This document shows positions 1-9,269 of a stretch of DNA of 64,000 bases, one piece after another. The position numbers were made by a program, and so were the translations under genes. Source of the DNA: Dyadobacter endophyticus. Lineage in GTDB: Bacteria > Bacteroidota > Bacteroidia > Cytophagales > Spirosomataceae. The stretch is from contig NZ_BMIA01000001.1 of NCBI RefSeq assembly GCF_014641595.1, forward strand, positions 620,001-684,000. The letters are read 5' to 3'. Each line of letters opens with the position of its first letter. Position 1 is the stretch's first letter. Below the pieces are notes generated by a model. That model ran no database searches and had not been told where the DNA came from. It saw only the letters and a list, made by a program, of their open reading frames with translations.

Positions 1-1
1 A

Positions 2-82
2 GCCGGAATGGACGATTATCTCACCAAGCCGGTTCTGAAAGATACGCTCGAAGCTGCGGTCCGAAAATGGCTGCTTAAATAA
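2..82 (+). CDS. Response-regulator receiver domain, C-terminal end (5' partial)
   Basis: The window opens inside a gene read in frame from base 2. The 26 visible residues include DDYLTKP, the conserved loop with the receiver-domain lysine, followed by a closing amphipathic helix and a stop at 80-82. In the CheY-like family this lysine contacts the phosphorylated aspartate. Because the protein ends right after the receiver fold, it is either a hybrid histidine kinase with a C-terminal receiver or a single-domain regulator; the visible part cannot decide. The rest lies upstream of the window. Confidence 0.75.
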   Translation, partial: AGMDDYLTKPVLKDTLEAAVRKWLLK

Positions 83-89
83 GATATTC

Positions 90-131
90 GTCCGCGACTA
101 GCCGTCCGCGACTAGCCGTCTGCCACTATCC
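90..131. repeat. 14-bp tandem repeat, two perfect copies and one degenerate
   Basis: GTCCGCGACTAGCC occurs at 90-103 and again at 104-117. A third copy at 118-131 matches 11 of 14 bases and includes the stop codon and last codon of the SDR gene on the minus strand. The array fills the short tail-to-tail space after the receiver gene. Confidence 0.8.
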
Positions 132-983
132 GTTCACAACCTGCCCGCCATTCGGGTGAAGTACCTGCCCGCTCATATAGGAGGCGTCCTCGCTGGCCAG
201 AAACACGTAACATGTCGCAACTTCGCAGGGTTGTCCGGGCCGTTTGAAGGGTGTGTCTTTGCCGAACTGCTTTACCCGCTCCGAATCAAAGGTCGACGGA
301 ATAAGCGGCGTCCAGATCGGCCCTGGTGCTACTGCATTCACCCTTATGCCTTTTTCGGCTAGGTTATCGGCCAGCGACCGGGTGTAAGCAACAATTGCCC
401 CTTTGGTAGAAGAATAATCGAGCAGTGACGGACTACCATGATATGCCGTCACCGAGGTTGTATTAATAATCGAATCCCCTTCGTCCAGATACGGCAAAAC
501 GGCCTGGGTGAAATAGAAAAAGGAGAAAATGTTGGTGGCAAATGTGTCATTCAACTGATCGGGTGAAATCTCGGTCACATTCTCCTTAGGATGTTGCTCG
601 GCGGCATTGTTAACGAGTATGTTTAATTTTCCGAACTCGTTCACTGCACGGCTCACCGCTTCTTTGCAGAATACCTCGCTACGGATGTCGCCCCGGAGCA
701 GCAGGCAATTTTTACCTTCGGCCTCGACCATTGCTTTGGTATCGGAAGCGTCCTGGGACTCGTCCAGATAGACGATGGCAACATCGGCACCCTCCCGGGC
801 GAAATGAACTGCCACCGAACGACCTATGCCGCTGTCGCCACCGGTTATAAGGGCTGTTTTACCTTGTAGCTTGCCGCTACCGCGGTAGTTCTCCCGGATT
901 ACGACCGGTGCCGGGTCCATAATTTCTTCTATGCCAGGGCGGGTGCTTTGCGTCTGCCCGCGGGTATCGATCTCGAAGCTCAT
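126..983 (-). CDS. YghA/YhdF-type SDR family oxidoreductase
   Basis: A 285-residue short-chain dehydrogenase, predicted cytosolic and NAD(P)-dependent. The N-terminal extension of about 40 residues before the Rossmann fold is typical of the YghA/YhdF branch (general-stress aldehyde or sugar reductases). The cofactor motif TGGDSGIG is at residues 47-54, NNAA near 125-128, and the catalytic YxxxK (YSSTK) at 190-194; the C-terminus has the usual SGQVLHPNGG motif. Length is normal for the family. It is a single gene that converges on the receiver-domain gene, and its 3' end runs into the tandem repeat at 90-131. The natural substrate cannot be read from sequence; alcohol or aldehyde reduction under stress is the family-based guess. 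Confidence 0.88.
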   Translation of the reverse strand: MSFEIDTRGQTQSTRPGIEEIMDPAPVVIRENYRGSGKLQGKTALITGGDSGIGRSVAVHFAREGADVAIVYLDESQDASDTKAMVEAEGKNCLLLRGDIRSEVFCKEAVSRAVNEFGKLNILVNNAAEQHPKENVTEISPDQLNDTFATNIFSFFYFTQAVLPYLDEGDSIINTTSVTAYHGSPSLLDYSSTKGAIVAYTRSLADNLAEKGIRVNAVAPGPIWTPLIPSTFDSERVKQFGKDTPFKRPGQPCEVATCYVFLASEDASYMSGQVLHPNGGQVVNG

Positions 984-1217
984 AGTATTTGAATGTTTGT
1001 GGATGCGGCATTGTCAAAAAGCACATGCCAATAGCAAACCGAAGCCCGTCAAGCCCTGGGAGCGGCGTAACAGCGGGAGATGAGTAAAGATTTTCACAGT
1101 TCACTGTATGCATTAAAACCCCAAAAAAGGGCTGTTGCACCTCTGGAAGCGTTCGGCATAGTTATTAATGCTGTCACGCCATACGGCTGAAAAGACCGGC
1201 TAGTAAACAGGTAAATT

Positions 1218-2489
1218 ATGGATGTAAAAAAGGTAGTAATAATAGGCGGAGGCTTCGGCGGGATCAACCTCGCCCAGAAGCTTTCCCGCAATAAATTGTT
1301 TCAAATCGTGCTGGTGGACAAGAACAACTACAATTTCTTCCCGCCATTGCTTTACCAGGTAGCGACAGGCTTTCTCGAGGCTTCGAATATCAGCTATCCG
1401 TTCCGCAAGTTTTTTCAGGACAAAAGTAATCTCAGGTTTAGTCTCGGAGCCTTTGAGAGGATTTTTCCCGATGAAGGAAGGGTGGCGACCGAAAGTGGCG
1501 ATATCTATTATGACTACCTCATATTCGCAACCGGCACCGAGAGCAATTATTTCGGGATGGAAAACGTGCGGGCGAATGCGGTACCGATGAAAACTGTACA
1601 GGATGCGCTTGCCTTACGGAACCACATCCTGCGACTGAAAGAGGTGGCGGCCAAAGAAACAGACTCCGCTGCCCGCAGAAGGCTGCTATCCATCGTAGTT
1701 GCAGGCGCTGGGCCGACCGGCGTCGAAATTTCGGGAATGCTGGCGGAAATGCACAAGTCCATTTTCAAAAAAGACTATCCTGAATTAAGAAAGGAAGATG
1801 TGCAAATCTATCTCGTCGATGCATTGCCGGTGGTTTTAAACCCGATGAGCAAAAAATCGCAGGAGGAGACGCTTGCCGAGCTGCGGGGGCTGGGGATAGA
1901 AGTGCTGCTGGATCACGCGGTGAAGGATTATGCGAATGGGACTGTCACATTTGCCACTGGTAAGACAATCGAAACCGAAACACTGATATGGACCTCGGGT
2001 GTGACCGCAACTGCATTGCCTGGTTTGCCGGAGGAAGTGCTCGGCAAAGGCAAACGGGTAATGGTGGATGCTTACAATCGCGTGAAGGGGTCGGATAATA
2101 TATTTGCCATAGGCGATATTTGCTTGATGGACGCGGACAAAAAGTACCCGAACGGACATCCGCAGCTAGCCCAGGTAGCAATTCAGCAAGGCAGAAACCT
2201 GGCACATAACCTGCGGTTGTGGCAGGAAGGAAAGCCGCCAAGGGAATTCCGATACGTCGATAAAGGTACAATGGCAATTATTGGCGTTAATAAGGCTGTG
2301 GCCGATCTGCCGGGCTTGCATTTCAAGGGCCTTATCGCTTATTTTCTGTGGATGGTCGTGCATTTGTTTTCGCTGATCCGTTACCGCAACCAGATCAAAA
2401 CTTTCTATAACTGGATGGTAGCCTTTTTTACGAGGGACCAGTCACTCCGTTTTATCCTTGATGCGAAGCCTGAAAAACCGGCCCGCTAG
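1218..2489 (+). CDS. ndh: Type II NADH dehydrogenase (NAD(P)/FAD-dependent oxidoreductase)
   Basis: A 423-residue flavoprotein that moves electrons from NADH to the quinone pool without pumping protons, at the inner face of the cytoplasmic membrane. It has two dinucleotide-binding motifs: GGGFGG at residues 10-15 for FAD and GAGPTGVE at 163-170 for NADH, plus an ATG-type motif (FATGTESN) and the late FAD motif IFAIGDICLM. The C-terminal 60 residues contain a hydrophobic amphipathic stretch (IAYFLWMVVHLFSLI) that in this family anchors the protein to the membrane. Length fits NDH-2. The start gives the motif the usual N-terminal spacing; the ribosome-binding site is weak. CorA follows 40 bases later and could be co-transcribed. 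Confidence 0.9.
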   Translation: MDVKKVVIIGGGFGGINLAQKLSRNKLFQIVLVDKNNYNFFPPLLYQVATGFLEASNISYPFRKFFQDKSNLRFSLGAFERIFPDEGRVATESGDIYYDYLIFATGTESNYFGMENVRANAVPMKTVQDALALRNHILRLKEVAAKETDSAARRRLLSIVVAGAGPTGVEISGMLAEMHKSIFKKDYPELRKEDVQIYLVDALPVVLNPMSKKSQEETLAELRGLGIEVLLDHAVKDYANGTVTFATGKTIETETLIWTSGVTATALPGLPEEVLGKGKRVMVDAYNRVKGSDNIFAIGDICLMDADKKYPNGHPQLAQVAIQQGRNLAHNLRLWQEGKPPREFRYVDKGTMAIIGVNKAVADLPGLHFKGLIAYFLWMVVHLFSLIRYRNQIKTFYNWMVAFFTRDQSLRFILDAKPEKPAR

Positions 2490-2529
2490 TCATGAGCATT
2501 TTATTTAACAGTGTAAGTTGTAATCCATT

Positions 2530-3432
2530 ATGATCCAGACTATTGCAGATTCATCCCAATATCCATTCGAATGGATTGACGTCACAGACCCGGATGATGA
2601 AGAATTAAAACAGATCAGGGAAAAACATGGATTGCACGAATCCTCGATTAAAGATTGGCTGCAACCCGACCATTTGCCCAAATATGAAGATGTAGGCTCT
2701 TACGTATTCATTATTTTCAGGATACACAGCGATAAAGTGGGCACCGAGGCCGATACCGTCGCAGAACTGACCAACAAACTGGCGATCTTTATGACGAAAG
2801 AGTTCGTGATCACCATGCATAAAAAAGAGTGGGGCGCACCGGAAGTCATTTTGGAGCAGCAGGTAGACCAGCATTCTTGCGAGGACACGATTCAGCTGGT
2901 GAATGAGATCATTAAAAGCTGCATTGCCACCTACGAGGCTCCATCTTTGAAGCTGACCAAGGATATCGAGTTTTATGAGGAGAATATGTTCCTCAAAACC
3001 CGCAAAGCGTCACTTCTAAAGGGCTTGTATTATCTGAGGAGAAGGGTGGAGGTTACACGGCGCATACTGATGCTTTCGCACGAGATTGTCGATAAAATGG
3101 ATGTTCCCGGGCATTCCAATACCTATACGCGCGACACGCGTGACCTGTATGTGAAGTTGCACAACATCTATGATACCCTGTTCGAAAACATGAATCATCT
3201 GGTGATGGTTTATTTCTCGATTTCCTCCCAGCGGACCAATGAGATTGTGCGGGTACTTACCGTATTTTCGGTCTTTTTCATGCCGCTCACATTTATTGTC
3301 GGCATCTATGGGATGAATTTCGATTTCATGCCTGAACTACGGCTTAAATGGGGGTATCCGGGCGTAATGATCCTGATGGGCGCAATCACTTTCGGGATTT
3401 ATGTCTGGTTTAAAAGGCGCGGATGGCTCTAA
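2530..3432 (+). CDS. corA: CorA family magnesium/cobalt transporter
   Basis: A 300-residue inner-membrane channel subunit for divalent cations. A long acidic and helical cytoplasmic N-terminal domain is followed by two closely spaced transmembrane helices at the C-terminus. Between them sits the family signature GMN at residues 261-263, followed by the acidic periplasmic loop FDFMPEL, and the protein ends with the basic tail WFKRRGWL. In known CorA proteins the GMN loop forms the selectivity filter of a homopentamer. It lies 40 bases after the NADH dehydrogenase in the same direction. Mg2+ versus Co2+ or Ni2+ specificity cannot be decided from sequence. Confidence 0.93.
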   Translation: MIQTIADSSQYPFEWIDVTDPDDEELKQIREKHGLHESSIKDWLQPDHLPKYEDVGSYVFIIFRIHSDKVGTEADTVAELTNKLAIFMTKEFVITMHKKEWGAPEVILEQQVDQHSCEDTIQLVNEIIKSCIATYEAPSLKLTKDIEFYEENMFLKTRKASLLKGLYYLRRRVEVTRRILMLSHEIVDKMDVPGHSNTYTRDTRDLYVKLHNIYDTLFENMNHLVMVYFSISSQRTNEIVRVLTVFSVFFMPLTFIVGIYGMNFDFMPELRLKWGYPGVMILMGAITFGIYVWFKRRGWL

Positions 3433-3488
3433 CGGGTGGCATAAATGCTTTTAACCCCTATTTTTGCTTCCCTATTTATCCCGAATCC

Positions 3489-4652
3489 ATGAACCAAGCC
3501 CGCGCATTTTCGCTTTTAGTAACCTTTCTCATTGCCCTCTTACTTCCATTTAGGACTTTGGCCGTCATTCCAAAAGCGCCCACGACGCTGGCTGCCCTGC
3601 CCGCGTCGGCAAGCCAGATTAATCTCACATGGCTGGATCTGGCGAGCGACGAATCGGGTTTTGAGGTAGAACAGTCGACGGACGGGACGAAATTTGTAAA
3701 AGTAGCCGATCTGCCCGCCAATAGTATCACTTATCAGGATAAGGGGCTCAAATCCGCCAGCAAATACTGGTACCGGGTGCGCGCCAAAAATGCATCCGGG
3801 GCATCCGCCTATTCCAATACCGCTAACGCTTCCACGTTGCAGGCAGCGCCTAATGCACCGTCTAACCTGATCGCCACAGCTGTTTCGACTTCACAAATAG
3901 ACCTGAAATGGACCGATCATGCAAGTAATGAAACCGGTTACCAGGTGGAACGCTCGCCGAATGGGACCACTTTTACTAAAATCGCCGACCTTGCCGCTAA
4001 CGCGACTGCATACCAAAGCACCGGCCTGGCTGCGGCGACTGCGTACTATTATCGTGTTCGGGCTGTGAATGCAGTTGGGGCATCGGCATATATCAATACG
4101 GGCCCGGTCAAAACGCAGAACGTTCAGGTGCCGGATGCGCCGGAAAACTTCACGGCAGTACCCACCGCGCCGGACCTGGTCCAGCTACGTTGGTCGAAGC
4201 CGACGGGCAATGCGACCGAAGTCGTAATTGAGCGCGCGAAAGGCGACGGTAACTTTGCGCAAATAGGCAAGGTCGCGGCGACCGTACTTCAATATGAAGA
4301 CAAATCGGAGCTTGAAGCGGCCGACTACTTTTACCGTATTAAAGCCATCAATGCAGGCGGGGAATCGCCTTACAGTTTGCTAGGGATCGTTCGCGCGGCT
4401 TCCATTATTACCAGTGTAGACACGCCAGGCAACCGGTATTTGATATATATGGCAGGTAGGACCCTTGTGGTGAACCTTAACGGCGCAGCGGAGGCAAAAT
4501 TGTCGGTATATGACCTTACTGGCCGGCCACATAAGGCAAAGCGAATCAAGCGGGAGGAGCGCGTGGATCTGAGCTTGCTGCCAGCAGGGGTGTATGTGGT
4601 TGTAACCGATAATGGTAAGGAAGTAATATCGAAGCGGATACTGCTTTATTGA
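3489..4652 (+). CDS. Secreted fibronectin type III protein with T9SS sorting domain
   Basis: A 387-residue exported protein. I chose the ATG at 3489 because it starts a clear signal peptide (residues 1-26, hydrophobic core LLVTFLIALLLPF); a longer reading frame begins at 3423 inside corA. Three fibronectin type III repeats follow, at about residues 30-115, 120-205 and 210-300, each with the YRVRAxNAxGxSxYS strand pattern. The last 75 residues look like a type A type IX secretion C-terminal domain (LSVYDLTGR, then LPAGVYVV, ending KRILLY). It is therefore probably moved across the outer membrane and attached to or released from the surface. No catalytic domain is visible. The adjacent chitinase 30 bases downstream suggests a role in binding or organising a polysaccharide substrate; that role is inference. 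Confidence 0.85.
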   Translation: MNQARAFSLLVTFLIALLLPFRTLAVIPKAPTTLAALPASASQINLTWLDLASDESGFEVEQSTDGTKFVKVADLPANSITYQDKGLKSASKYWYRVRAKNASGASAYSNTANASTLQAAPNAPSNLIATAVSTSQIDLKWTDHASNETGYQVERSPNGTTFTKIADLAANATAYQSTGLAAATAYYYRVRAVNAVGASAYINTGPVKTQNVQVPDAPENFTAVPTAPDLVQLRWSKPTGNATEVVIERAKGDGNFAQIGKVAATVLQYEDKSELEAADYFYRIKAINAGGESPYSLLGIVRAASIITSVDTPGNRYLIYMAGRTLVVNLNGAAEAKLSVYDLTGRPHKAKRIKREERVDLSLLPAGVYVVVTDNGKEVISKRILLY

Positions 4653-4682
4653 TATATCCTGAACCTAAATTTACTGACCTTT

Positions 4683-5825
4683 ATGAGATGCTGTCCTCCG
4701 AAGCCATTTCCGGGCTTCTCTTTCCTGGCGCTTGCCTTGTGCCTGCTCGTGTCCAGCGCCGTTTCGGCCCAAAAGAAGAAGAAATACATTGTGAATGCTT
4801 ACGTGGGCGGGTTTCGCGGGCTGGCGAATGTGGAAGAAATCGATGCTGAGAAGCTGACGCACATCAATTATGCATTTGTGAATGTACACGACAGCATGGC
4901 CGTGCTTACTAACCTGGCGACCGATTCCACCAATTTCAGGAAACTGAATGTGCTCAAAAAGATAAACCCGGACCTGAAAATCGTCATCTCGATCGGCGGC
5001 TGGGCTTGGAGTGAGAACTTCTCCGATGCGGTGCTGACCGAATCGTCCCGTCTGAAATTCGCGAGATCGAGCGTTGACATTGTGCGCCAGTTCGACCTCG
5101 ACGGGGTGGATATTGATTGGGAATATCCTGGTATGCGCGGAGAAGAAGGCAATATCTTTCGCCCGGAAGACAAGCAGAACTTTACGCTGATGTTCAAGGC
5201 ATTGCGCGATGAATTAAATTTACTTGAAAAGGAAAAAGGAAAGAAATACCTGCTCACCACAGCTGTGGGAGGTTCGAAATCTTTTATCGAACACACCGAA
5301 ATGGGCCTCGCCCAGGCTTACCTGGATTACGTGCTGATCATGACCTACGATTACGGCGGCCGAAACGGTACCGTAGGGCACCATACCAACCTTTACGATT
5401 ACGACCCCTCGGGCGAAGGCTCGTCGGCCGACCGTTCTGTGAAGAATTTCATCGCCGCGGGTGTGCCTGCGAGCAAGATAGGGCTGGGCGCCGCTTTCTA
5501 TGGCAAAGGCTGGGAGGCTGAGACGGCCGATCATCACGGCATGGGTGCTAAGCGGGTGAAATCGGTGCAGGGAGGCGGCTACACCAAACTGAAAGATACG
5601 GTCATTGACCAAAACGGCTATAAAAAGTACTATGATAAAAAGGCCAAAGCGCCTTATCTGTTCAACGATTCTACCAAAATACTCATTACCTATGAAGACG
5701 AGAAGTCGATCAAAGAGAAATGCAAGTATGTGAAAAAGAATAACTTAGCTGGCATTTTCTTTTGGGAGTATTTCAATGATCCCAAAGAATACCTGGTTAA
5801 CGAAATCCATAAAAACCTCGACTAA
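4683..5825 (+). CDS. Glycoside hydrolase family 18 chitinase, secreted
   Basis: A 380-residue enzyme that hydrolyses beta-1,4-linked N-acetylglucosamine polymers. A signal peptide covers residues 1-29 (core FLALALCLLVSSAVSA). The catalytic GH18 motif DGVDIDWEYPG is present near residues 139-149, with the essential acidic residues D, D and E in DxxDxDxE order. Upstream SIGGWAWSENF matches the conserved SxGG strand, and TYDYGG and the late FFWEYFND complete the TIM-barrel signatures. No carbohydrate-binding module or T9SS tail is seen, so it is probably periplasmic or surface-released by another route. It lies 30 bases after the FN3/T9SS gene and probably shares its transcript. The stop codon overlaps the convergent helicase gene by 4 bases. 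Confidence 0.92.
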   Translation: MRCCPPKPFPGFSFLALALCLLVSSAVSAQKKKKYIVNAYVGGFRGLANVEEIDAEKLTHINYAFVNVHDSMAVLTNLATDSTNFRKLNVLKKINPDLKIVISIGGWAWSENFSDAVLTESSRLKFARSSVDIVRQFDLDGVDIDWEYPGMRGEEGNIFRPEDKQNFTLMFKALRDELNLLEKEKGKKYLLTTAVGGSKSFIEHTEMGLAQAYLDYVLIMTYDYGGRNGTVGHHTNLYDYDPSGEGSSADRSVKNFIAAGVPASKIGLGAAFYGKGWEAETADHHGMGAKRVKSVQGGGYTKLKDTVIDQNGYKKYYDKKAKAPYLFNDSTKILITYEDEKSIKEKCKYVKKNNLAGIFFWEYFNDPKEYLVNEIHKNLD

Positions 5826-8800
5826 CGCGAGATCAGCGCCATTAAATCACTCCTGGTCAATGATTTGAGGATATCCGTATCGGTTTTCACGAGGTCGTTG
5901 GCCAGGTCTTTTTTTGCTTCCTGCAATTCCATCACTTTCTCTTCGATCGTTCCGGGACAGATCAGCCGCACCGCGATCACGTTTTTCTGTTGGCCAATAC
6001 GGTGGCTGCGGTCGATGGCCTGATTTTCGACGGCCGGGTTCCACCACGGGTCGATCAGGTATACGTAATCGGCTTCGGTAAGGTTCAGCCCCGTTCCGCC
6101 GGCTTTCAGGCTGATCAGAAACACGCGTACCTGCTCATTCGTCTGAAAATTATCCACGCGGGCTCCGCGGTCGCGCGTCTGGCCGGTCAGGTACTCGTAG
6201 CCTATTCCACGTTCTTCCAGTTGGGGCCGGATCAGGTCTAGCATGGAGGTGAACTGCGAGAAAATCAGGATCTTATGCCAGGGCGCCGTGTCTTCTATTT
6301 GTTCCATTAGCACATCGATCTTCGCCGAAGAATCGCCATAATACAGGTCGTCGCGCAGCAACGCCGGCGAGTTGCAAATCTGCCGGAGCTTGGTGAGGCC
6401 CTGCAAAACGTGCAGTCTGCTGCGTTCGATGTCGCCGTCATTTTTAGTATTCAGGAAATTGTAAAATTCCAATTCGTAGGCATTGTAAACCTTGCGTTGC
6501 TCTTCACCCATTTCGCAGTAGATGACCATTTCCGTCTTTTCGGGTAGCTCCGAAGCTACCTGCTGCTTGGTACGGCGCAAGATGAACGGGTTGATCCTTT
6601 GTTGAAGTTCTACCGCCCGCTCATTGTCCTTGAACCGGTCGATCGGGATCGAGAAATGGTTGCGGAACTGCGTTTTGTTGCCCAGTAGCCCGGGGCAGGC
6701 AAACGAAAGCTGGCCGTAAAGATCGAAAGTGTTGTTTTCGACCGGCGTTCCGGTCATCACCAGCTTGTTGCGCGATTGCAACAGCCTCGCTGCTTTATAG
6801 CGTTGCGATTCGGGGTTTTTGATGGCCTGCGATTCGTCGAGGATAATGTAGTTGAAATGGTATGTTTTTAAAAAATTCACATCTGAAAGCAGCGTGCCGT
6901 ATGAGGTTAGCACGATCTCGTACCGATCGAAGTCGGTTGCTTCCTTCACCCGGTCGGAACCGTAAATGGTAAGTATTTTAATGCTGGGGGCAAACTTTTC
7001 GACCTCGGCCTGCCAGTTGAAAATCAGCGAAGTAGGCACGATGATCAGGTTGGTGTTTTTTACCTGTTTTTTTCTCTGTAATAATATGAATGCAATGATT
7101 TGTAAGGTTTTGCCTAACCCCATATCGTCGGCCAGGCAGCCGCCGAAATTGTATTCGTCGAGAAAATTGAGCCAATTCAAACCTTGTTTCTGGTAGTTGC
7201 GCAGGCTCGCTTTCAATGTCCTCGGCACGGGTACTGCCTGAATGGACCGGAAATCCTCGACTCGCGACTGGTAGAAGGCGATCTGCTCCTTCACCTCGCG
7301 GTCGAGCATTTCGCCTTCGTACATTTCTTCTACCGACGCGAAACGGATTTTGGGCGTTTGGATCACCTCGCCTGCAATGTCGCCCGCTTCGAAAAACTTA
7401 GCAAATTTTTCGACCCATTTGTCGGGCAGGATACCGATTGTGCCGTCGCCGAGCTCTACATATTTGCTGCGGTTCTTTACAGCCTTGTGCAAATGTTTGA
7501 GCGTAACTTTTTGTTTGCCAAATTCCACATTGGCCGTCGTATTGAACCAGTTGATGCCGCTGGCCATGTGTACGGAAATTTTGGCTTTGTGCTGGTTCAA
7601 ACGGTTTTTGGTCAGTTTGTTAAATCCGAGGATGGTGACACCCTGGTTTTGCCATTCCTCGAATGCGTCGGGAAACCAATCTTCGCTCAGGAATCGCGCG
7701 CGGTGTAGGTAAAAGAACTCCCTGCCCAACTGCTCTTCAAAATCGGGGTGTTGGCGCATTACCGCGCTGCCAAACCGAAGTTCGGCTTCCTCGTCGCGCC
7801 GCACCATGAACGGATTACCGTGGTTATCGACCGCGTAAATGTCGTTTTTGGAGAAAAGCGGCACTTCTATCTTACCATATTTAAGCACGGGTGTGATCAT
7901 CACGTAGTTACCGACGTCTTCGAGATAAATAATCTTTTCAATGCCCTGATCAAATCCCTGCTCTTCACGTTGCGCAGGTGTGGCCGCCTTCACATAGGTA
8001 TAGTTGATCCGGATCGCATTGCCCAACTTCGAGAGCAAATTGACCCTGAATGCTTCGAATTTGGATTCGTGAATGTAAATGCGCTGGTTATGCTGCCTGA
8101 AAAATTGCAGCGTCCTGAGAATGTCCTGGCTTTCGATCAGGTGGAGCGAATCTTTGTAGAGCACAAAGTAATCGTAGCGGAACTGTACGTCTTCGATGTC
8201 AAGGTGGACATTATTGAGTATCAGCTCGCCCTTGATCTGGAAAAACGGGTCCTTCTTGTCGATCGTCAATTGCAGGTCGGCCGGGGTCGCAGCGAGCTTT
8301 ACCGGTACAAGCGAGGCGGCATTAAGATTTTCGGAAACCGAAGGGTTATGGTAGTAAAAATCGAGTTTCAGCGGGTTCTGAACAATCGAATGCAGTCCCG
8401 GTAGGTCGGTTTCCGGGTTCTTTTTCCTAAATTTGTTCTGAAAGGAAGCAATAGCCGTGTGAAATTTGATTGAATCGGTTTCCTGCGTTTTCCAGATCAT
8501 TTCGAGCGGATTGAGCAGAACAAAAGGATTTTTTAGCTTTCCCTGCCGCGTTACCGGAGCCTCGTACATTTCCATGTAAAAATGGTCGTAGTATTTGTTC
8601 AGGCCAATGGCGACGATCGTTCTTGTATCGACGGCCTGTGGTTTGGGGCCGGGGAAATCGCGCGCCGTTTTGGGTAGAAGCTGTTCCTGCAAAGCCTCCA
8701 CCGACAATGTATCGACCGGGATCAGCTCCTTCAACTTCGGTTTGACCTGCAATTCGCGGGCTCCGTATTCCAGCTGGAAATACCGGTCGAGCTCAGGCTC

Positions 8801-9211
8801 ATCCTGCATGCCGTAAATAAATGCCACCTCCTTGATTTTCTCGCGTCGAAGCTTTTTATCGAAGAACGCACGCAGGTCCCTTCGATTGAGCAGGTTATAC
8901 AAAACCTGGCTCTGGTGTTCGCACAGCTTCCGCTTCGGGCGGATGCATTCGCAGTAAAGGTTCACCGATTTATGGTCCTGTTTGACCACCACCTTGAATG
9001 TCTCCGTAAGGTTGACGGCTACACGGAATGCAGCATAATCGACATCGATTTCATGAGGCTGAATGTCGAAATAGCCTCTTTTTTCGGTCTGAGGCATTTC
9101 AGAACTGTTGTTCAGAATATGCGAAACAGACAATTCGGAAATATTGAAATCGAGAAAAATGAAATTATGCTGTCCGGGTACCGGCATTCCCGCGGGGTCA
9201 TTCTGGTTCAT
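5822..9211 (-). CDS. SNF2-family DEAD/DEAH-box helicase with N-terminal SWIM-like zinc finger
   Basis: A very large protein (1,129 residues from the ATG at 9211). The C-terminal half is a complete Swi2/Snf2 ATPase: Walker A DDMGLGKT near residue 695, the DEAH-box variant DESQ near 790, MTGTPVENN, SQFTSMLDLI, GGTGLNLTEAD and the arginine-finger motif DRSHRIGQ near 1070. The N-terminal part has a CxC...CxH pattern (residues about 85-98, CECIRPKRKLCEHQ) that resembles a SWIM zinc finger. Bacterial proteins of this type are RapA-like or of unknown function; ATP-driven remodelling of nucleoprotein complexes is the family inference. The start is uncertain: a TTG at 9226 and ATGs at 9187 and 9100 are alternatives, and a promoter-like CAAATTAA at 9216-9223 would favour a later start. 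Confidence 0.9.
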   Translation of the reverse strand: MNQNDPAGMPVPGQHNFIFLDFNISELSVSHILNNSSEMPQTEKRGYFDIQPHEIDVDYAAFRVAVNLTETFKVVVKQDHKSVNLYCECIRPKRKLCEHQSQVLYNLLNRRDLRAFFDKKLRREKIKEVAFIYGMQDEPELDRYFQLEYGARELQVKPKLKELIPVDTLSVEALQEQLLPKTARDFPGPKPQAVDTRTIVAIGLNKYYDHFYMEMYEAPVTRQGKLKNPFVLLNPLEMIWKTQETDSIKFHTAIASFQNKFRKKNPETDLPGLHSIVQNPLKLDFYYHNPSVSENLNAASLVPVKLAATPADLQLTIDKKDPFFQIKGELILNNVHLDIEDVQFRYDYFVLYKDSLHLIESQDILRTLQFFRQHNQRIYIHESKFEAFRVNLLSKLGNAIRINYTYVKAATPAQREEQGFDQGIEKIIYLEDVGNYVMITPVLKYGKIEVPLFSKNDIYAVDNHGNPFMVRRDEEAELRFGSAVMRQHPDFEEQLGREFFYLHRARFLSEDWFPDAFEEWQNQGVTILGFNKLTKNRLNQHKAKISVHMASGINWFNTTANVEFGKQKVTLKHLHKAVKNRSKYVELGDGTIGILPDKWVEKFAKFFEAGDIAGEVIQTPKIRFASVEEMYEGEMLDREVKEQIAFYQSRVEDFRSIQAVPVPRTLKASLRNYQKQGLNWLNFLDEYNFGGCLADDMGLGKTLQIIAFILLQRKKQVKNTNLIIVPTSLIFNWQAEVEKFAPSIKILTIYGSDRVKEATDFDRYEIVLTSYGTLLSDVNFLKTYHFNYIILDESQAIKNPESQRYKAARLLQSRNKLVMTGTPVENNTFDLYGQLSFACPGLLGNKTQFRNHFSIPIDRFKDNERAVELQQRINPFILRRTKQQVASELPEKTEMVIYCEMGEEQRKVYNAYELEFYNFLNTKNDGDIERSRLHVLQGLTKLRQICNSPALLRDDLYYGDSSAKIDVLMEQIEDTAPWHKILIFSQFTSMLDLIRPQLEERGIGYEYLTGQTRDRGARVDNFQTNEQVRVFLISLKAGGTGLNLTEADYVYLIDPWWNPAVENQAIDRSHRIGQQKNVIAVRLICPGTIEEKVMELQEAKKDLANDLVKTDTDILKSLTRSDLMALISR

Positions 9212-9269
9212 AAGGCAAATTAACAACTGCGGGTACGTTTGGCACCATTATTTTGCAAAATTTGCGTTA

